A stretch of 64,000 bases of DNA, taken from NCBI RefSeq assembly GCF_000215745.1, contig NC_015663.1, positions 2,356,001-2,420,000 of the forward strand, in the 5' to 3' direction. Shown here in pieces: positions 41,756-53,656 of this stretch (positions are counted from its first letter, which is position 1; every line of letters starts with the position of its first letter). The translations under genes were made by a program, and so were the position numbers. This DNA comes from Klebsiella aerogenes KCTC 2190 (GTDB taxonomy: Bacteria > Pseudomonadota > Gammaproteobacteria > Enterobacterales > Enterobacteriaceae). The notes under the pieces were generated by a model, which saw only the letters and a list, made by a program, of their open reading frames with translations, had not been told where the DNA came from and made no database searches.

Positions 41756-42144
41756 TCGACGTTATCGACCAACGGCGGCGAAAGCGCCAGCTTATCTGAG
41801 TAAACTTTAAAAAAGCAGAATATTATTCTGTTTATCACCGCGGGTTCTCGCAACCCGACGGTGAAAAATGGATGATTTTCTGCCATAAGCCTTTTCTCCC
41901 GAGTATTGGCTATCTCATTTTGTTATTCCTGAAGCAATCCTCCATATATTTCTCCAGATGCTTTCTTTTCTACTTTTAAGAGGCGCGCTATACGCTCTCA
42001 GGCGAATTGCCTGCCTGTTGGCGAGCAGTTATGTTAATGCACAGCAAGTCGTTCACCTCAATGCGCTGTCTTGACGGCGCATCATACGACGCGCGCGGAA
42101 AATGACTTCCGCCGTCGTGAAAACAATAAGCCTGGAGGCAAACC
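41756..42144. promoter_or_regulatory. ilvIH upstream region with a consensus Lrp box
   Basis: CAGAATATTATTCTG (41816-41830) is a perfect odd palindrome and fits the Lrp consensus YAGHAWATTWTDCTR at all 15 positions. It lies about 315 bp upstream of ilvI, where E. coli ilvIH has upstream Lrp sites needed for activation. A hairpin follows (TCACCG-C-GGGTT with AACCCGACGGTGA, 41835-41864) without a T tract and may mark the leuO transcript end. Other Lrp sites and the promoter boxes were not resolved. Confidence 0.7.
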
Positions 42145-43869
42145 ATGGAGATGTTGTCAGGAGCCGAGATGGTCGTCCAATCGCTTGTCGATCAGGGCGT
42201 CAAGCAAGTATTCGGCTATCCCGGAGGCGCGGTCCTCGATATCTATGATGCATTACATACCCTCGGCGGCATTGACCATGTGCTGGTCCGCCATGAGCAG
42301 GCGGCGGTGCATATGGCCGACGGACTGGCGCGCGCAACCGGCGAAGTCGGGGTGGTGCTGGTGACCTCCGGCCCGGGAGCGACTAACGCTATTACCGGCA
42401 TCGCAACGGCTTACATGGATTCTATTCCGCTGGTCATTCTTTCCGGGCAGGTCGCCACCTCGCTGATTGGCTACGATGCCTTCCAGGAGTGCGATATGGT
42501 CGGTATCTCGCGCCCGGTGGTCAAACACAGCTTCCTCGTGAAACAGACTGAAGATATCCCCGGGATTTTAAAGAAAGCCTTCTGGCTGGCGGCCAGCGGC
42601 CGACCGGGGCCGGTAGTGGTCGATTTGCCGAAGGATATTCTCAATCCGGCGAAAAAGCTGCCTTATGTTTGGCCGGATGCGGTCAGCATGCGTTCCTATA
42701 ACCCGACAACCAGCGGTCATAAAGGGCAGATCAAACGTGCGTTGCAAACGCTGGTGGCGGCGAAAAAACCGGTCGTGTACGTTGGCGGCGGGGCAATCAA
42801 TTCGCAGTGCGAAGCACAGCTGCGTACGCTGGTCGAAAAGCTGAAGCTACCGGTGGTCTCTTCATTAATGGGTTTAGGCGCTTTTCCGGCGACTCATCAG
42901 CAGGCGCTTGGCATGCTGGGGATGCATGGCACCTATGAAGCCAACATGACCATGCATCATTCCGACGTTATTTTTGCAGTCGGCGTCCGCTTTGACGATC
43001 GTACCACCAACAATTTGGCTAAGTATTGCCCGAACGCCACGGTGCTGCATATTGATATCGATCCCACGTCGATCTCCAAGACCGTCCCGGCAGATGTGCC
43101 GATCGTCGGCGACGCGCGCCAGGTGCTTGACCAGATGTTTGATCTGCTTGAGCAGGAAGAGAGCCAGCAACCGCTGGATGAGATCCGCGACTGGTGGCAG
43201 CAGATCGAACAGTGGCGTTCCCGTCACTGTCTGCAATACGACACGCAAAGCGGCAAGATCAAACCGCAGGCGGTGATTGAGGCTATCTGGCGCCTGACCA
43301 ATGGTGATGCTTACGTGACTTCCGACGTTGGACAGCATCAGATGTTCGCCGCGCTCTATTATCCATTCGATAAACCACGGCGTTGGATTAACTCCGGCGG
43401 CCTCGGCACGATGGGCTTTGGCCTGCCAGCGGCACTGGGCGTGAAGATGGCGCTACCGCAAGAAACCGTTATCTGCGTGACCGGCGATGGCAGCATCCAG
43501 ATGAACATTCAGGAGCTTTCCACCGCCCTGCAGTATGAACTGCCGGTGCTGGTGCTGAACCTGAATAACCGCTACCTCGGAATGGTAAAGCAGTGGCAGG
43601 ATATGCTCTATTCTGGCCGCCATTCGCAGTCCTATATGGAATCGCTGCCGGACTTCGTTCGCGTCGCCGAGGCTTATGGCCACGTTGGTATTCGTATCAG
43701 CGAGCCGCAAGAGCTGGAAGCGAAGCTGGCGGATGCCCTGGAGCAGGTGCGTAATAATCGTCTGGTGTTCGTTGATGTTACGGTTGATGGTAGCGAGCAT
43801 GTTTATCCCATGCAGATCCGCGGCGGCGGCATGGACGAAATGTGGTTGAGCAAAACGGAGAGAACCTGA
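42145..43869 (+). CDS. ilvI: Acetolactate synthase III, large subunit
   Basis: ThDP-, FAD- and Mg-dependent synthase of acetolactate and acetohydroxybutyrate (isoleucine/valine pathway). The 574-residue product has [14 protein letters not shown] and the catalytic Glu51 ([12 protein letters not shown]), and the ThDP motif beginning [12 protein letters not shown] in the C-terminal third. Length matches E. coli IlvI. It is followed by ilvH three bases later, and Lrp probably activates the pair. Confidence 0.97.
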   Translation: MEMLSGAEMVVQSLVDQGVKQVFGYPGGAVLDIYDALHTLGGIDHVLVRHEQAAVHMADGLARATGEVGVVLVTSGPGATNAITGIATAYMDSIPLVILSGQVATSLIGYDAFQECDMVGISRPVVKHSFLVKQTEDIPGILKKAFWLAASGRPGPVVVDLPKDILNPAKKLPYVWPDAVSMRSYNPTTSGHKGQIKRALQTLVAAKKPVVYVGGGAINSQCEAQLRTLVEKLKLPVVSSLMGLGAFPATHQQALGMLGMHGTYEANMTMHHSDVIFAVGVRFDDRTTNNLAKYCPNATVLHIDIDPTSISKTVPADVPIVGDARQVLDQMFDLLEQEESQQPLDEIRDWWQQIEQWRSRHCLQYDTQSGKIKPQAVIEAIWRLTNGDAYVTSDVGQHQMFAALYYPFDKPRRWINSGGLGTMGFGLPAALGVKMALPQETVICVTGDGSIQMNIQELSTALQYELPVLVLNLNNRYLGMVKQWQDMLYSGRHSQSYMESLPDFVRVAEAYGHVGIRISEPQELEAKLADALEQVRNNRLVFVDVTVDGSEHVYPMQIRGGGMDEMWLSKTERT

Positions 43870-43871
43870 TT

Positions 43872-44363
43872 ATGCGCCGGATATTATCTGTATTACTGGA
43901 GAACGAATCGGGAGCATTATCCCGGGTGATCGGCCTCTTTTCGCAGCGCGGCTACAATATTGAAAGCCTGACGGTAGCGCCAACCGACGATCCGACGTTG
44001 TCCCGCATGACCATCCAGACGGTGGGCGACGAAAAAGCCATTGAGCAGATTGAAAAGCAATTACATAAGCTGGTGGACGTGCTGCGGGTCAGCGAACTGG
44101 GTCAAGGCTCCCACGTCGAACGTGAAATCATGCTGGTGAAAGTGCAAGCCAGCGGTTATGGCCGCGAAGAGGTGAAACGCAACACCGAGATCTTCCGCGG
44201 GCAGATTATTGACGTCACGCCATCTATTTATACCGTGCAGTTGGCCGGAACCAGCGATAAGCTGGATGCGTTCCTGGCTTCTTTACGCGATGTCGCGCGC
44301 ATTGTTGAAGTGGCGCGATCCGGAGTAGTCGGCCTGTCGCGCGGCGATAAAATCATGCGCTAA
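43872..44363 (+). CDS. ilvH: Acetolactate synthase III, regulatory subunit
   Basis: A 163-residue ACT-domain subunit that activates IlvI and confers valine inhibition. It starts [21 protein letters not shown]; Asn11 and Gly14, at the valine-binding site, are wild type. The longer frame upstream reads through the end of ilvI and was rejected. A terminator follows. Confidence 0.97.
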   Translation: MRRILSVLLENESGALSRVIGLFSQRGYNIESLTVAPTDDPTLSRMTIQTVGDEKAIEQIEKQLHKLVDVLRVSELGQGSHVEREIMLVKVQASGYGREEVKRNTEIFRGQIIDVTPSIYTVQLAGTSDKLDAFLASLRDVARIVEVARSGVVGLSRGDKIMR

Positions 44364-44387
44364 CCCCTGACAAACTGACGTAAAAAC

Positions 44388-44418
44388 AGCCCGACACGAA
44401 CTGTCGGGTTATTTTTTT
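44388..44418 (+). terminator. Rho-independent terminator of ilvIH
   Basis: CCCGACA (44390-44396), a short loop, TGTCGGG (44402-44408), then TTATTTTTTTG. Placed 25 bp after ilvH. Confidence 0.9.
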
Positions 44419-44560
44419 GCGAATTCCGTAGGAACTGTGGACGAAAGCGGTTGCCGCGCTATCTATTCTGCGTTTAGATGTTATAAAAATGGAACTCTAT
44501 ACTCTAATGAGTATGTCTATTTAATGGTTGTTTTTTGTACTTCTTACCCAAGGGGCAATT

Positions 44561-45565
44561 GTGAAACTGGATGAAATCGCCCGGCTGGCCGGTGTTTCAA
44601 GAACCACCGCGAGCTATGTGATTAATGGCAAAGCGAAGCAGTATCGCGTCAGCGATAAAACGGTCGAGAAGGTGATGGCGGTGGTGCGCGAGCACAACTA
44701 CCACCCGAATGCGGTCGCTGCTGGCCTGCGCGCAGGACGCACGCGTTCAATCGGTCTGGTGATCCCGGATCTCGAAAATACCAGTTATACCCGTATTGCG
44801 AACTATCTGGAGCGCCAGGCGCGTCAGCGCGGCTACCAGTTGCTGATCGCCTGCTCGGAAGATCAGCCGGATAACGAAATGCGCTGTATTGAGCATCTGC
44901 TGCAGCGTCAGGTGGATGCAATTATCGTTTCGACTTCGCTGCCGCCGGAGCACCCGTTCTATCAGCGCTGGGCGAACGATCCTTTCCCGATTGTCGCGCT
45001 CGACCGCGCGCTCGATCGTGAACACTTTACCAGCGTCGTCGGCGCCGATCAGGACGACGCCGAGATGCTTGCCGCCGAGCTGCGCAAATTTCCCGGTGAC
45101 CGAGTGCTCTATCTGGGAGCGCTGCCGGAGCTGTCAGTGAGCTTCCTGCGCGAGCAGGGGTTCCGTTCAGCCTGGAAAGACGACCCGCGCGAGGTGAACT
45201 TCCTCTATGCCAACAGCTATGAACGCGAAGCTGCGGCCCAGCTGTTTGAACGGTGGCTGGAAACGCATCCAATGCCGCAACTGCTGTTTACCACCTCTTT
45301 CCCGCTGCTGCAGGGGGTGATGGATGTCACGCTGCGCCGTGAGGGCAAACTGCCATCTGAGCTGGCCATCGCCACCTTCGGTGATAACGAACTGCTCGAC
45401 TTCCTGCAGTGCCCGGTGCTGGCGGTCGCGCAGCGTCATCGCGACGTTGCCGAGCGCGTTTTAGAGATTGTACTGGCAAGCCTGGATGAACCACGTAAGC
45501 CGAAACCGGGCTTAAGTCGTATACGTCGTAACCTCTATCATCGCGGAAGTTTGAATCGTCGCTGA
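44561..45565 (+). CDS. cra: Cra (FruR), catabolite repressor/activator
   Basis: LacI-family regulator of carbon flux that responds to fructose 1-phosphate/fructose 1,6-bisphosphate. The GTG at 44561 is the start: it has AGGGGC upstream, yields 334 residues as in E. coli, and begins [24 protein letters not shown], the DNA-binding domain. The ligand domain runs from about 60. It is nearly identical to E. coli Cra until the last residues. Confidence 0.97.
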   Translation: MKLDEIARLAGVSRTTASYVINGKAKQYRVSDKTVEKVMAVVREHNYHPNAVAAGLRAGRTRSIGLVIPDLENTSYTRIANYLERQARQRGYQLLIACSEDQPDNEMRCIEHLLQRQVDAIIVSTSLPPEHPFYQRWANDPFPIVALDRALDREHFTSVVGADQDDAEMLAAELRKFPGDRVLYLGALPELSVSFLREQGFRSAWKDDPREVNFLYANSYEREAAAQLFERWLETHPMPQLLFTTSFPLLQGVMDVTLRREGKLPSELAIATFGDNELLDFLQCPVLAVAQRHRDVAERVLEIVLASLDEPRKPKPGLSRIRRNLYHRGSLNRR

Positions 45566-46122
45566 TTCATTTGCGAAAAAAGGTTAAGATTCTTCGTAGG
45601 TTATTCGCCAGATGGATCAGCATCTGGCGATATTCCATACAATTTACGTAGAGATTCGTAAATCTATTCGCTTTCAGACAAATCCCTAAACTTCTTTACG
45701 CCTTATTTTGTTTTATTCTGGAGCAGGCTTTTCTTGTATCCAAATGGTGCAAGAAAAAGCGCAGCGGCATTAATTTGAATTGTTTTGTTACATTCTTCGT
45801 AATAATTGCTGAATTAACAATCGCTTTATCCCACCTTCCCCGCCGCTGAGAGCGTCAGGCCGCGGCACAAGTGCTTCTCCGTCCACAACAGGCACTGTTA
45901 ACGGACATCAGAATGACCTAAAATGCCGCTCGCGTCGCAAACTGACACTTTATATTTTCCCGCTGAAGATATTTTGTCGTTTTTAACTGTTACGGGTTTG
46001 TTGGTTATTTTCTTACACGTATTCATAACGTTAATTTGCCTCGTTTGTTGGTGATTTATTCATCAGGGCTAATATCGGCTGTAAATAATGGGTTTTTGCG
46101 CTCCGTTGGCATTAGTGCTGGC
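45566..46122. other. Gene-free spacer between cra and the mra promoter
   Basis: No convincing gene. CGCCAGATG (45606-45614) and CATCTGGCG (45621-45629) form a perfect 9-bp stem 41 bp after cra and may end its transcript, although the T tract is weak. TTTTCTTG (45729-45736) and CAAGAAAA (45750-45757) form a second, AT-rich stem. The rest is moderately AT-rich with no repeat or RNA signature that I can recognise. Confidence 0.6.
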
Positions 46123-46190
46123 TTGACAAGCTTTTCCTCCGCTCCGTAAACTCCTTTAGGTGGGAATTTGTGGGGTAAAGTGGCGAAAAG
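46123..46190 (+). promoter_or_regulatory. Pmra promoter and MraZ operator
   Basis: TTGACA (46123-46128), an 18-bp spacer and TAAACT (46147-46152) are the mra promoter driving the dcw cluster. Downstream, TGGGA (46161-46165), TGGGG (46171-46175) and TGGCG (46181-46185) are spaced exactly 10 bp apart, the layout of MraZ-binding TGGGN boxes. The third box has drifted from the consensus. Confidence 0.85.
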
Positions 46191-46203
46191 GGGTGAGGCT
46201 GGC

Positions 46204-46662
46204 ATGTTCCGTGGAGCAACGTTAGTCAATCTCGACAGTAAAGGCCGTTTGGCCGTACCGACGCGCTACCGCGACGGGCTGATCGAGGATGCTTCTGGTC
46301 AAATGGTATGCACCATTGACATTCATCACCCGTGCCTGCTGCTTTATCCTTTGCCTGAATGGGAAATCATCGAGCAAAAATTGTCGCGTTTGTCGAGCAT
46401 GAATCCCGTTGAGCGGCGCGTACAGCGCCTGCTTTTGGGGCATGCCAGCGAATGTCAGATGGATAGCGCCGGACGATTGCTAATCGCGCCGGTGCTGCGG
46501 CAACATGCCGGGCTGACAAAAGAAGTGATGCTGGTCGGACAGTTTAATAAATTTGAACTGTGGGATGAAACGACCTGGTATCAACGGGTCAAGGAAGATA
46601 TCGACGCTGAGCAGTCCGCTACCGGTGAACTGTCGGAGCGCCTGCAGGATTTGTCTTTATAA
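46204..46662 (+). CDS. mraZ: MraZ, dcw cluster regulator
   Basis: A 152-residue AbrB/SpoVT-fold protein that binds the mra promoter and represses the cluster. Two repeat DxxGRL motifs (DSKGRLAV and DSAGRLLI) mark the duplicated domain. The start is ATG 46204 ([11 protein letters not shown]); the frame continues upstream without conserved residues. It is the first gene of the dcw cluster. Confidence 0.96.
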   Translation: MFRGATLVNLDSKGRLAVPTRYRDGLIEDASGQMVCTIDIHHPCLLLYPLPEWEIIEQKLSRLSSMNPVERRVQRLLLGHASECQMDSAGRLLIAPVLRQHAGLTKEVMLVGQFNKFELWDETTWYQRVKEDIDAEQSATGELSERLQDLSL

Positions 46663-46663
46663 A

Positions 46664-47605
46664 ATGATGGAAAATTTTAAACATACTACGGTACTTCTGG
46701 ATGAAGCCGTTAACGGCCTGAATATTCGTCCAAATGGTATCTACATTGATGGAACCTTTGGCCGCGGTGGTCACTCGCGTCTGATCCTCTCCCAACTGGG
46801 GGCGGAAGGGCGCCTGCTGGCAATCGATCGCGACCCGACGGCTATTGCCGTTGCGCAAACCATCGATGACCCACGCTTTTCCATCGTACATGGTCCTTTC
46901 TCGCAGCTGGCTGACTACGTCGCCGAGCGCAATCTTACCGGCAAGATCGACGGTATTCTTCTCGATCTTGGCGTTTCTTCACCGCAGCTGGACGACGCGG
47001 AACGCGGGTTCTCCTTTATGCGCGATGGTCCGCTGGACATGCGCATGGATCCGACTCGCGGTCAGTCCGCCGCCGAATGGTTACAGACCGCCGAAGAAGC
47101 CGACATCGCCTGGGTAATCAAAACCTTTGGCGAGGAGCGTTTCGGTAAACGTATCGCGCGCGCGATCGTTGAGCGTAACCGCATTGAGCCGATGACCCGT
47201 ACCAAAGAGCTGGCGGAAGTTATCGCGGCGGCAACGCCGGTGAAAGATAAGCACAAACATCCCGCGACCCGTACCTTCCAGGCGGTGCGCATCTGGGTGA
47301 ACAGTGAACTGGAGGAGATAGAGCAGGCGCTAAAAAGCTCGCTCGGCGTGCTGGCCCCCGGTGGTCGGCTGTCGATTATCAGTTTCCATTCGCTGGAAGA
47401 CCGCATTGTGAAGCGCTTTATGCGTGAGCAAAGCCGCGGTCCGCAGGTTCCAGCAGGGATCCCGATGACTGAAGAGCAGCTCAGGAAACTGGGCGGCCGT
47501 CAGTTGCGAGCACTAGGCAAGTTGATGCCGGGCGAAGAAGAGGTGGCAGAGAATCCACGCGCCCGTAGTTCAGTGCTGCGTATCGCAGAGAGGACGAACG
47601 CATGA
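46664..47605 (+). CDS. rsmH: RsmH, 16S rRNA m4C1402 methyltransferase
   Basis: SAM-dependent methyltransferase acting on C1402 of 16S rRNA. The 313-residue product, as in E. coli, starts [19 protein letters not shown] right after the mraZ stop and has the SAM motif GTFGRGGHS. The upstream extension of the frame overlaps mraZ and was rejected. It overlaps ftsL by 4 bp. Confidence 0.97.
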   Translation: MMENFKHTTVLLDEAVNGLNIRPNGIYIDGTFGRGGHSRLILSQLGAEGRLLAIDRDPTAIAVAQTIDDPRFSIVHGPFSQLADYVAERNLTGKIDGILLDLGVSSPQLDDAERGFSFMRDGPLDMRMDPTRGQSAAEWLQTAEEADIAWVIKTFGEERFGKRIARAIVERNRIEPMTRTKELAEVIAAATPVKDKHKHPATRTFQAVRIWVNSELEEIEQALKSSLGVLAPGGRLSIISFHSLEDRIVKRFMREQSRGPQVPAGIPMTEEQLRKLGGRQLRALGKLMPGEEEVAENPRARSSVLRIAERTNA

Positions 47606-47967
47606 TCGGCAGAGTGACAGTAGCCTTAAGCAAAGTTAAAGGATCGTTAGGAAGCAACGAGCGCCATGCCTTGCCTGGCGTTATCGGGGACGATCTTCTG
47701 CGGTTTGGGAAGCTGCCACTCTGCCTGTTCATTTGCATCATCATAACGGCAGTGACCGTGGTGACGACGGCGCACCATACCCGTCTGTTAACCGCGCAGC
47801 GTGAACAATTGGTTCTGGAGCGTGACGCTCTGGATATTGAATGGCGCAACCTGATCCTCGAAGAGAACGCCCTTGGCGATCACAGTCGGGTTGAGCGGAT
47901 CGCGACAGAGAAGTTGCAGATGCAACACGTTGATCCATCACAAGAAAATATAGTGGTACAGAAATAA
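47602..47967 (+). CDS. ftsL: FtsL, division protein
   Basis: A 121-residue bitopic membrane protein that forms the FtsQLB complex and activates septal synthesis by FtsWI. A cytoplasmic N-terminus (about 1-35) precedes a transmembrane helix (about 36-57) and a periplasmic leucine-zipper-like coiled coil. It is almost identical to E. coli FtsL. Starts ATGA with the rsmH stop. Confidence 0.97.
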   Translation: MIGRVTVALSKVKGSLGSNERHALPGVIGDDLLRFGKLPLCLFICIIITAVTVVTTAHHTRLLTAQREQLVLERDALDIEWRNLILEENALGDHSRVERIATEKLQMQHVDPSQENIVVQK

Positions 47968-47982
47968 GGATTATTGCGACGC

Positions 47983-49749
47983 ATGAAAGCAGCGCCGAAA
48001 ACGCCAAAAGCAAAACGTCAGGAAGAACAGGCCAACTTTATTAGTTGGCGTTTTGCGTTGCTGTGCGGATGTATTTTAATCGCTCTCGCCTTCCTGCTTG
48101 GCCGCGTCGCGTGGCTGCAGGTGGTGAGCCCGGATATGCTGGTGCGTCAGGGAGATATGCGTTCCCTTCGTGTGCAGGAAGTGTCAACCGCGCGCGGCAT
48201 GATTACCGACCGCTCCGGCCGCCCGCTGGCGGTCAGCGTGCCGGTAAAAGCCATCTGGGCCGACCCGAAAGAGCTGCATGATGCCGGAGGCGTGACGCTC
48301 GATAACCGCTGGAAAGCGTTAGCCGATGCGCTGAACATGCCGCTGGACCAGCTGGCATCGCGCATCAACAGCAACCCGCGGATGCGTTTTATCTATCTGG
48401 CGCGTCAGGTGAACCCTGACATGGCTGACTACATCAAAAAACTGAAGCTGCCGGGGATTCATCTGCGTGAGGAGTCTCGCCGTTACTATCCGTCAGGCGA
48501 AGTAACCGCTCACCTCATTGGCTTCACCAACGTCGATAGCCAGGGGATTGAAGGGGTTGAGAAAAGCTTTGATAAGTGGCTGACCGGCCAGCCGGGCGAG
48601 CGTATCGTGCGTAAAGACCGCTATGGTCGCGTGATCGAAGACATTTCTTCCACCGACAGCCAGGCGGCGCATAACCTCGCGCTGAGCATCGACGAGCGCC
48701 TGCAGGCGCTGGTATATCGCGAACTGAATAATGCGGTGGCGTTCAACAAAGCGGAATCAGGCACCGCCGTTTTGGTTGACGTCAACACCGGTGAAGTGCT
48801 GGCGATGGCGAATAGCCCGTCGTACAACCCGAATAATTTCGCGGGTACGTCCAAAGATACCATGCGTAACCGCGCCATCACCGACGTATTCGAACCGGGT
48901 TCAACGGTCAAACCGATGGTGGTGATGACGGCGCTGCAGCGCGGCATCGTCAATGAAAATACCGTGCTGAACACCATTCCATATCGAATTAACGGCCACG
49001 AAATCAAAGACGTGGCGCGCTATAGCGAATTAACCCTGACCGGGGTGCTACAGAAGTCGAGTAACGTCGGCGTTTCTAAGCTGGCGTTAGCGATGCCGTC
49101 CTCAGCGTTAGTAGATACTTACTCACGTTTTGGGCTTGGAAAGGCGACCAATTTGGGGTTGGTCGGAGAACGCAGTGGCTTATATCCTCAAAAACAACGG
49201 TGGTCTGACATAGAGAGGGCCACCTTTTCTTTCGGCTACGGGCTAATGGTAACTCCGTTACAGTTAGCGCGAGTCTACGCAACGATTGGCAGCTACGGCA
49301 TCTATCGCCCGCTGTCGATTACCAAAGTTGATCCACCGGTTCCGGGCGAGCGCGTGTTCCCGGAATCACTGGTTCGTACCGTCGTTCATATGATGGAAAG
49401 CGTGGCGCTGCCCGGCGGCGGCGGCGTGAAAGCGGCGATCAAAGGCTATCGCATCGCGATTAAAACCGGTACGGCGAAAAAAGTGGGGCCGGATGGCCGC
49501 TACATCAACAAATATATTGCTTACACCGCAGGCGTTGCGCCCGCCAGCCATCCGCGTTTCGCGCTGGTGGTGGTGATCAACGACCCGCAGGCAGGTAAAT
49601 ACTACGGTGGCGCCGTTTCCGCGCCGGTATTCGGTGCCATCATGGGCGGCGTATTACGCACCATGAACGTCGAACCGGATGCGCTGGCAACGGGCGAAAA
49701 AAGTGAATTTGTGATTAATCAAGGCGAGGGAACAGGTGGCAGATCGTAA
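47983..49749 (+). CDS. ftsI: FtsI (PBP3), septal transpeptidase
   Basis: Class B PBP that cross-links septal peptidoglycan with FtsW. The 588-residue product has an N-terminal anchor, a pedestal domain and the transpeptidase domain with STVKP (active-site Ser), SSN and KTGTA. ATG 47983 was chosen because [14 protein letters not shown] aligns with the E. coli start; the frame could begin three codons earlier. The YRIN segment near 333 is single, without the insertion linked to aztreonam resistance. Confidence 0.97.
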   Translation: MKAAPKTPKAKRQEEQANFISWRFALLCGCILIALAFLLGRVAWLQVVSPDMLVRQGDMRSLRVQEVSTARGMITDRSGRPLAVSVPVKAIWADPKELHDAGGVTLDNRWKALADALNMPLDQLASRINSNPRMRFIYLARQVNPDMADYIKKLKLPGIHLREESRRYYPSGEVTAHLIGFTNVDSQGIEGVEKSFDKWLTGQPGERIVRKDRYGRVIEDISSTDSQAAHNLALSIDERLQALVYRELNNAVAFNKAESGTAVLVDVNTGEVLAMANSPSYNPNNFAGTSKDTMRNRAITDVFEPGSTVKPMVVMTALQRGIVNENTVLNTIPYRINGHEIKDVARYSELTLTGVLQKSSNVGVSKLALAMPSSALVDTYSRFGLGKATNLGLVGERSGLYPQKQRWSDIERATFSFGYGLMVTPLQLARVYATIGSYGIYRPLSITKVDPPVPGERVFPESLVRTVVHMMESVALPGGGGVKAAIKGYRIAIKTGTAKKVGPDGRYINKYIAYTAGVAPASHPRFALVVVINDPQAGKYYGGAVSAPVFGAIMGGVLRTMNVEPDALATGEKSEFVINQGEGTGGRS

Positions 49750-51223
49750 TTTGCGCGACCTTCTCGCTCCGTGGGTGCCAAATGCGCCGGAGCGAATTCT
49801 GCGAGAGATGACGCTGGACAGCCGCGTGGCGGCGTCCGGCGACCTCTTTGTCGCGGTACAGGGTCATCAGGCGGACGGGCGTCGTTATATCCCGCAGGCG
49901 ATAGCGCAAGGTGTTGCTGCCATTATTGCTGAGGCGCAGGGCGAGGCCGCAGACGGCGAAGTTCGCGAGATGCACGGCGTGCCGGTCATCTACCTGAGCC
50001 AACTGAACGAGCGGTTATCCGCGCTGGCCGGGCGTTTTTACCAACAACCTTCGCAGCAGATGCGTCTGGTGGGCGTCACTGGTACTAACGGTAAAACCAC
50101 GACTACGCAGCTGTTGGCGCAGTGGGCAAAGCTGCTCGGCGAAACCAGCGCGGTGATGGGTACCGTCGGTAACGGCCTGCTGGATAAAGTGGTGCCGACC
50201 GAAAACACCACCGGCTCTGCGGTCGATGTTCAGCACGTGCTTTCCGGCCTGGTAGGGCAGGGGGCGACTTTCGGCGCGATGGAAGTCTCTTCTCACGGGC
50301 TGGTTCAGCATCGCGTGGCGGCGCTGCAGTTTGCCGCCTCGGTGTTTACCAACCTGAGCCGTGACCACCTCGACTACCATGGCGACATGGAACATTACGA
50401 AGCGGCGAAATGGCTGCTCTATTCCACCCACCATTGCGGCCAGGCCATTGTTAACGCTGACGATGAAGTCGGGCGTCGCTGGCTGGCGAAACTGCCGGAT
50501 GCGGTGGCGGTGTCGATGGAAGATCATATCAATCCGAACTGCCACGGCCGCTGGCTGAAGGCGACCGCGGTCAACTATCACGACAGCGGCGCGACCATTC
50601 AGTTTGACTCGAGCTGGGGCAAGGGCGAAATCGAAAGCCGCCTGATGGGCGCCTTTAACGTCAGCAACCTGCTGCTGGCGCTGGCGACGCTGCTGGCGCT
50701 GGGCTATCCGTTGGCGGATCTGCTGAAAACCTCTTCGCGTTTACAGCCGGTGTGCGGCCGTATGGAAGTGTTCAGCGCGCCGGGCAAACCGACCGTGGTG
50801 GTTGATTACGCCCATACGCCTGACGCGCTGGAAAAAGCGCTGCAGGCCGCGCGTCTGCACTGCAGCGGCAAGCTGTGGTGCGTCTTCGGCTGCGGCGGCG
50901 ACCGCGACAAAGGTAAACGCCCGCTGATGGGCGCTATCGCGGAAGAGTTTGCCGATATCGTGGTCGTGACTGACGATAACCCACGTACCGAAGAACCGCG
51001 GGCGATTATCAATGACATTCTGACTGGCATGCTTGATGCCGGGCAGGTGAAGGTGATGGAAGGCCGCGCGGAAGCGGTGACCGGCGCGGTGATGCAGGCG
51101 AAAGCGAACGACGTTGTGCTGGTAGCGGGCAAAGGCCACGAAGACTATCAGATCGTCGGTAACCGCCGTCTGGATTATTCCGACCGCGTTACCGTTGCGC
51201 GTCTGCTGGGAGCGGTAGCATGA
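49736..51223 (+). CDS. murE: MurE, UDP-MurNAc-tripeptide synthetase
   Basis: Adds meso-diaminopimelate to UDP-MurNAc-L-Ala-D-Glu. The 495-residue product has the ATP site GTNGKTT (116-122) and the DAP-specificity motif DNPR in [11 protein letters not shown]. The GTG start overlaps ftsI by 14 bp. The length equals E. coli MurE. Confidence 0.97.
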   Translation: MADRNLRDLLAPWVPNAPERILREMTLDSRVAASGDLFVAVQGHQADGRRYIPQAIAQGVAAIIAEAQGEAADGEVREMHGVPVIYLSQLNERLSALAGRFYQQPSQQMRLVGVTGTNGKTTTTQLLAQWAKLLGETSAVMGTVGNGLLDKVVPTENTTGSAVDVQHVLSGLVGQGATFGAMEVSSHGLVQHRVAALQFAASVFTNLSRDHLDYHGDMEHYEAAKWLLYSTHHCGQAIVNADDEVGRRWLAKLPDAVAVSMEDHINPNCHGRWLKATAVNYHDSGATIQFDSSWGKGEIESRLMGAFNVSNLLLALATLLALGYPLADLLKTSSRLQPVCGRMEVFSAPGKPTVVVDYAHTPDALEKALQAARLHCSGKLWCVFGCGGDRDKGKRPLMGAIAEEFADIVVVTDDNPRTEEPRAIINDILTGMLDAGQVKVMEGRAEAVTGAVMQAKANDVVLVAGKGHEDYQIVGNRRLDYSDRVTVARLLGAVA

Positions 51224-52578
51224 TTCGCTTTACATTAAGCCAGCTCGCCGAGATCACCCGCGGCGAACTGCAGGGTAGCGATATCGCTATCGATGACGTG
51301 ACGTCCGATACCCGCAAAGTCACGGCAGGTTGCCTGTTTGTGGCGCTGAAGGGCGAGCGATTCGACGCGCATGATTTTGCCGAACAAGCGAAAGCGGCGG
51401 GCGCAGGCGCGCTGCTGGTTAGCCGCCCGCTGGCCTGCGATTTACCGCAGGTGGTGGTGAAAGATACCCGTCTGGCTTTCGGCGAGTTAGCGGCCTGGGT
51501 GCGTCAGCAGGTGCCGACCCGCGTCGTTGCGCTCACCGGTTCGTCCGGTAAGACCTCGGTGAAAGAGATGACCGCGGCGATCCTCAGTCAGTGCGGCAAC
51601 ACGCTGTATACCGCCGGTAATCTGAACAACGATATCGGGGTTCCGATGACGTTGCTGCGTCTGAATAAAGATCACCAGTATGCGGTGATTGAACTCGGCG
51701 CCAACCATCAGGGCGAAATCGCCTGGACCGTCAGCCTGACGCGTCCGGAAGCAGCGCTGGTCAACAACCTCGCCGCCGCGCACCTCGAAGGGTTCGGCTC
51801 GCTGGCGGGCGTGGCTAAGGCGAAGGGCGAAATCTTTACCGGTCTGCCGCAAAACGGCATCGCGATTTTGAATGCCGACAACAATGACTGGCTGAACTGG
51901 CAGAGCGTGATTGGCGATCGCAAAGTGTGGCGCTTCTCGCCGAACGCGGCGAACAGCGACTTCACGGCGACCAACGTGCATATCACCAGTCATGGTACCG
52001 AATTTACGCTGCAGACCCCGTTCGGCAACATCGACGTACTGCTGCCGCTGCCGGGGCGCCATAACATCGCTAACGCGCTGGCGGCAACATCGCTGGCGAT
52101 GGCGGTCGGCGCCGATATGGCCGCGGTGAAAACCGGGCTGGCGCAGCTGCAAGCGGTGCCGGGACGTCTGTTCCCGATTCAACTGGCGGAAAACCAGCTG
52201 TTGCTGGATGACTCCTACAACGCCAACGTCGGTTCGATGACCGCCGCGGTACAGGTGCTGGCGGAAATGCCGGGCTTCCGGGCGATGGTGGTCGGCGATA
52301 TGGCGGAGCTCGGCGCGGAAAGCGCGGCCTGTCATCGCGAAGTGGGCGAAGCGGCGAAAGCGGCGGGGCTGGATTGCGTCCTCAGCGTCGGTTCCCTGAG
52401 CGCGGATATCAGCAGCGCCAGCGGCGTGGGCGAACATTTTAACGATAAAGCCGCCGTGGTAGCTCGCCTGCGCGAGCTGCTGGCAGAGCATAAAATCATG
52501 ACCATTTTAGTGAAGGGTTCACGTAGTGCCGCTATGGAAGAGGTAGTACGCGCATTACAGGAGATTGCGACATGTTAG
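51220..52578 (+). CDS. murF: MurF, UDP-MurNAc-pentapeptide synthetase
   Basis: Adds D-Ala-D-Ala to complete the UDP-MurNAc-pentapeptide. The 452-residue product has GSSGKTS (107-113) and the Mur ligase blocks [10 protein letters not shown] and [13 protein letters not shown]. Overlaps murE by 4 bp (ATGA) and mraY by 7 bp. Confidence 0.97.
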   Translation: MIRFTLSQLAEITRGELQGSDIAIDDVTSDTRKVTAGCLFVALKGERFDAHDFAEQAKAAGAGALLVSRPLACDLPQVVVKDTRLAFGELAAWVRQQVPTRVVALTGSSGKTSVKEMTAAILSQCGNTLYTAGNLNNDIGVPMTLLRLNKDHQYAVIELGANHQGEIAWTVSLTRPEAALVNNLAAAHLEGFGSLAGVAKAKGEIFTGLPQNGIAILNADNNDWLNWQSVIGDRKVWRFSPNAANSDFTATNVHITSHGTEFTLQTPFGNIDVLLPLPGRHNIANALAATSLAMAVGADMAAVKTGLAQLQAVPGRLFPIQLAENQLLLDDSYNANVGSMTAAVQVLAEMPGFRAMVVGDMAELGAESAACHREVGEAAKAAGLDCVLSVGSLSADISSASGVGEHFNDKAAVVARLRELLAEHKIMTILVKGSRSAAMEEVVRALQEIATC

Positions 52579-53654
52579 TATGGCTGGCCGAACATCTGGT
52601 CAAATATTATTCCGGCTTTAACGTCTTTTCCTATCTGACGTTTCGCGCCATCGTCAGCCTGCTGACCGCGCTGTTCATCTCTCTGTGGATGGGCCCGCGC
52701 ATGATCGCCCGTCTGCAAAAACTGTCCTTTGGTCAGGTCGTTCGTAACGACGGCCCGGAGTCCCACTTCAGCAAACGCGGTACCCCAACCATGGGCGGGA
52801 TCATGATCCTCACCGCGATTACCGTTTCCGTCCTGCTGTGGGCTTATCCGTCCAATCCATACGTCTGGTGCGTGCTGACGGTATTAATCGGCTACGGCAT
52901 CATCGGGTTTGTCGATGATTACCGTAAAGTCGTGCGCAAAGACACCAAGGGCCTGATTGCCCGCTGGAAGTATTTCTGGATGTCGGTGATTGCGCTGGGC
53001 GTAGCGTTCGCGCTGTATCTGGCGGGGAAAGACACCCCGGCGACCGAGCTGGTAGTGCCGTTCTTTAAAGACGTGATGCCGCAGCTGGGACTGTTTTACA
53101 TCCTGCTGGCTTACTTCGTCATCGTCGGCACCGGCAATGCGGTCAACCTGACCGACGGCCTCGACGGCCTGGCGATTATGCCGACCGTCTTCGTCGCCGC
53201 CGGCTTTGCGCTGGTGGCGTGGGCCACCGGGAACATGAACTTCGCCAACTACCTGCATATTCCTTATCTGCGTCACGCCGGCGAGCTGGTTATCGTCTGC
53301 ACGGCGATTGTCGGCGCGGGCCTGGGTTTCCTGTGGTTCAACACCTACCCGGCGCAGGTCTTTATGGGGGACGTCGGTTCGCTGGCGCTCGGCGGCGCGC
53401 TGGGCATTATCGCCGTACTGCTGCGCCAGGAATTCCTGCTGGTGATTATGGGCGGCGTTTTCGTCGTGGAAACCCTGTCGGTTATCCTGCAGGTCGGCTC
53501 GTTCAAGCTGCGCGGCCAGCGCATCTTCCGTATGGCGCCGATTCACCACCACTATGAACTGAAAGGCTGGCCGGAACCGCGCGTTATCGTGCGCTTCTGG
53601 ATTATTTCGCTGATGCTGGTGCTGATTGGCCTGGCGACGCTGAAGGTACGTTAA
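52572..53654 (+). CDS. mraY: MraY, phospho-MurNAc-pentapeptide translocase
   Basis: Transfers phospho-MurNAc-pentapeptide to undecaprenyl phosphate, making lipid I. The 360-residue, ten-helix protein has the Mg-binding [22 protein letters not shown] and [10 protein letters not shown] motifs, with the HHH-containing [12 protein letters not shown] near the C-terminus. Identical length to E. coli MraY. Confidence 0.97.
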   Translation: MLVWLAEHLVKYYSGFNVFSYLTFRAIVSLLTALFISLWMGPRMIARLQKLSFGQVVRNDGPESHFSKRGTPTMGGIMILTAITVSVLLWAYPSNPYVWCVLTVLIGYGIIGFVDDYRKVVRKDTKGLIARWKYFWMSVIALGVAFALYLAGKDTPATELVVPFFKDVMPQLGLFYILLAYFVIVGTGNAVNLTDGLDGLAIMPTVFVAAGFALVAWATGNMNFANYLHIPYLRHAGELVIVCTAIVGAGLGFLWFNTYPAQVFMGDVGSLALGGALGIIAVLLRQEFLLVIMGGVFVVETLSVILQVGSFKLRGQRIFRMAPIHHHYELKGWPEPRVIVRFWIISLMLVLIGLATLKVR

Positions 53655-53656
53655 TC

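Noticed and set aside
41835..41864. Hairpin after leuO as intrinsic terminator
   Set aside because: The stem is good but followed by A-rich rather than T-rich sequence on the plus strand, so I did not list it as a terminator of its own.
47974..47983. TTG at 47974 as ftsI start
   Set aside because: It sits only three bases from AAGGA, too close for initiation; ATG 47983 matches the E. coli start.
48980..49010. Possible PBP3 YRIN/YRIK resistance insertion
   Set aside because: The YRIN motif occurs once, as in wild-type E. coli FtsI, so there is no duplication.
51487..52491. 334-codon frame antisense to murF
   Set aside because: Same effect; murF on the plus strand has all Mur ligase motifs.
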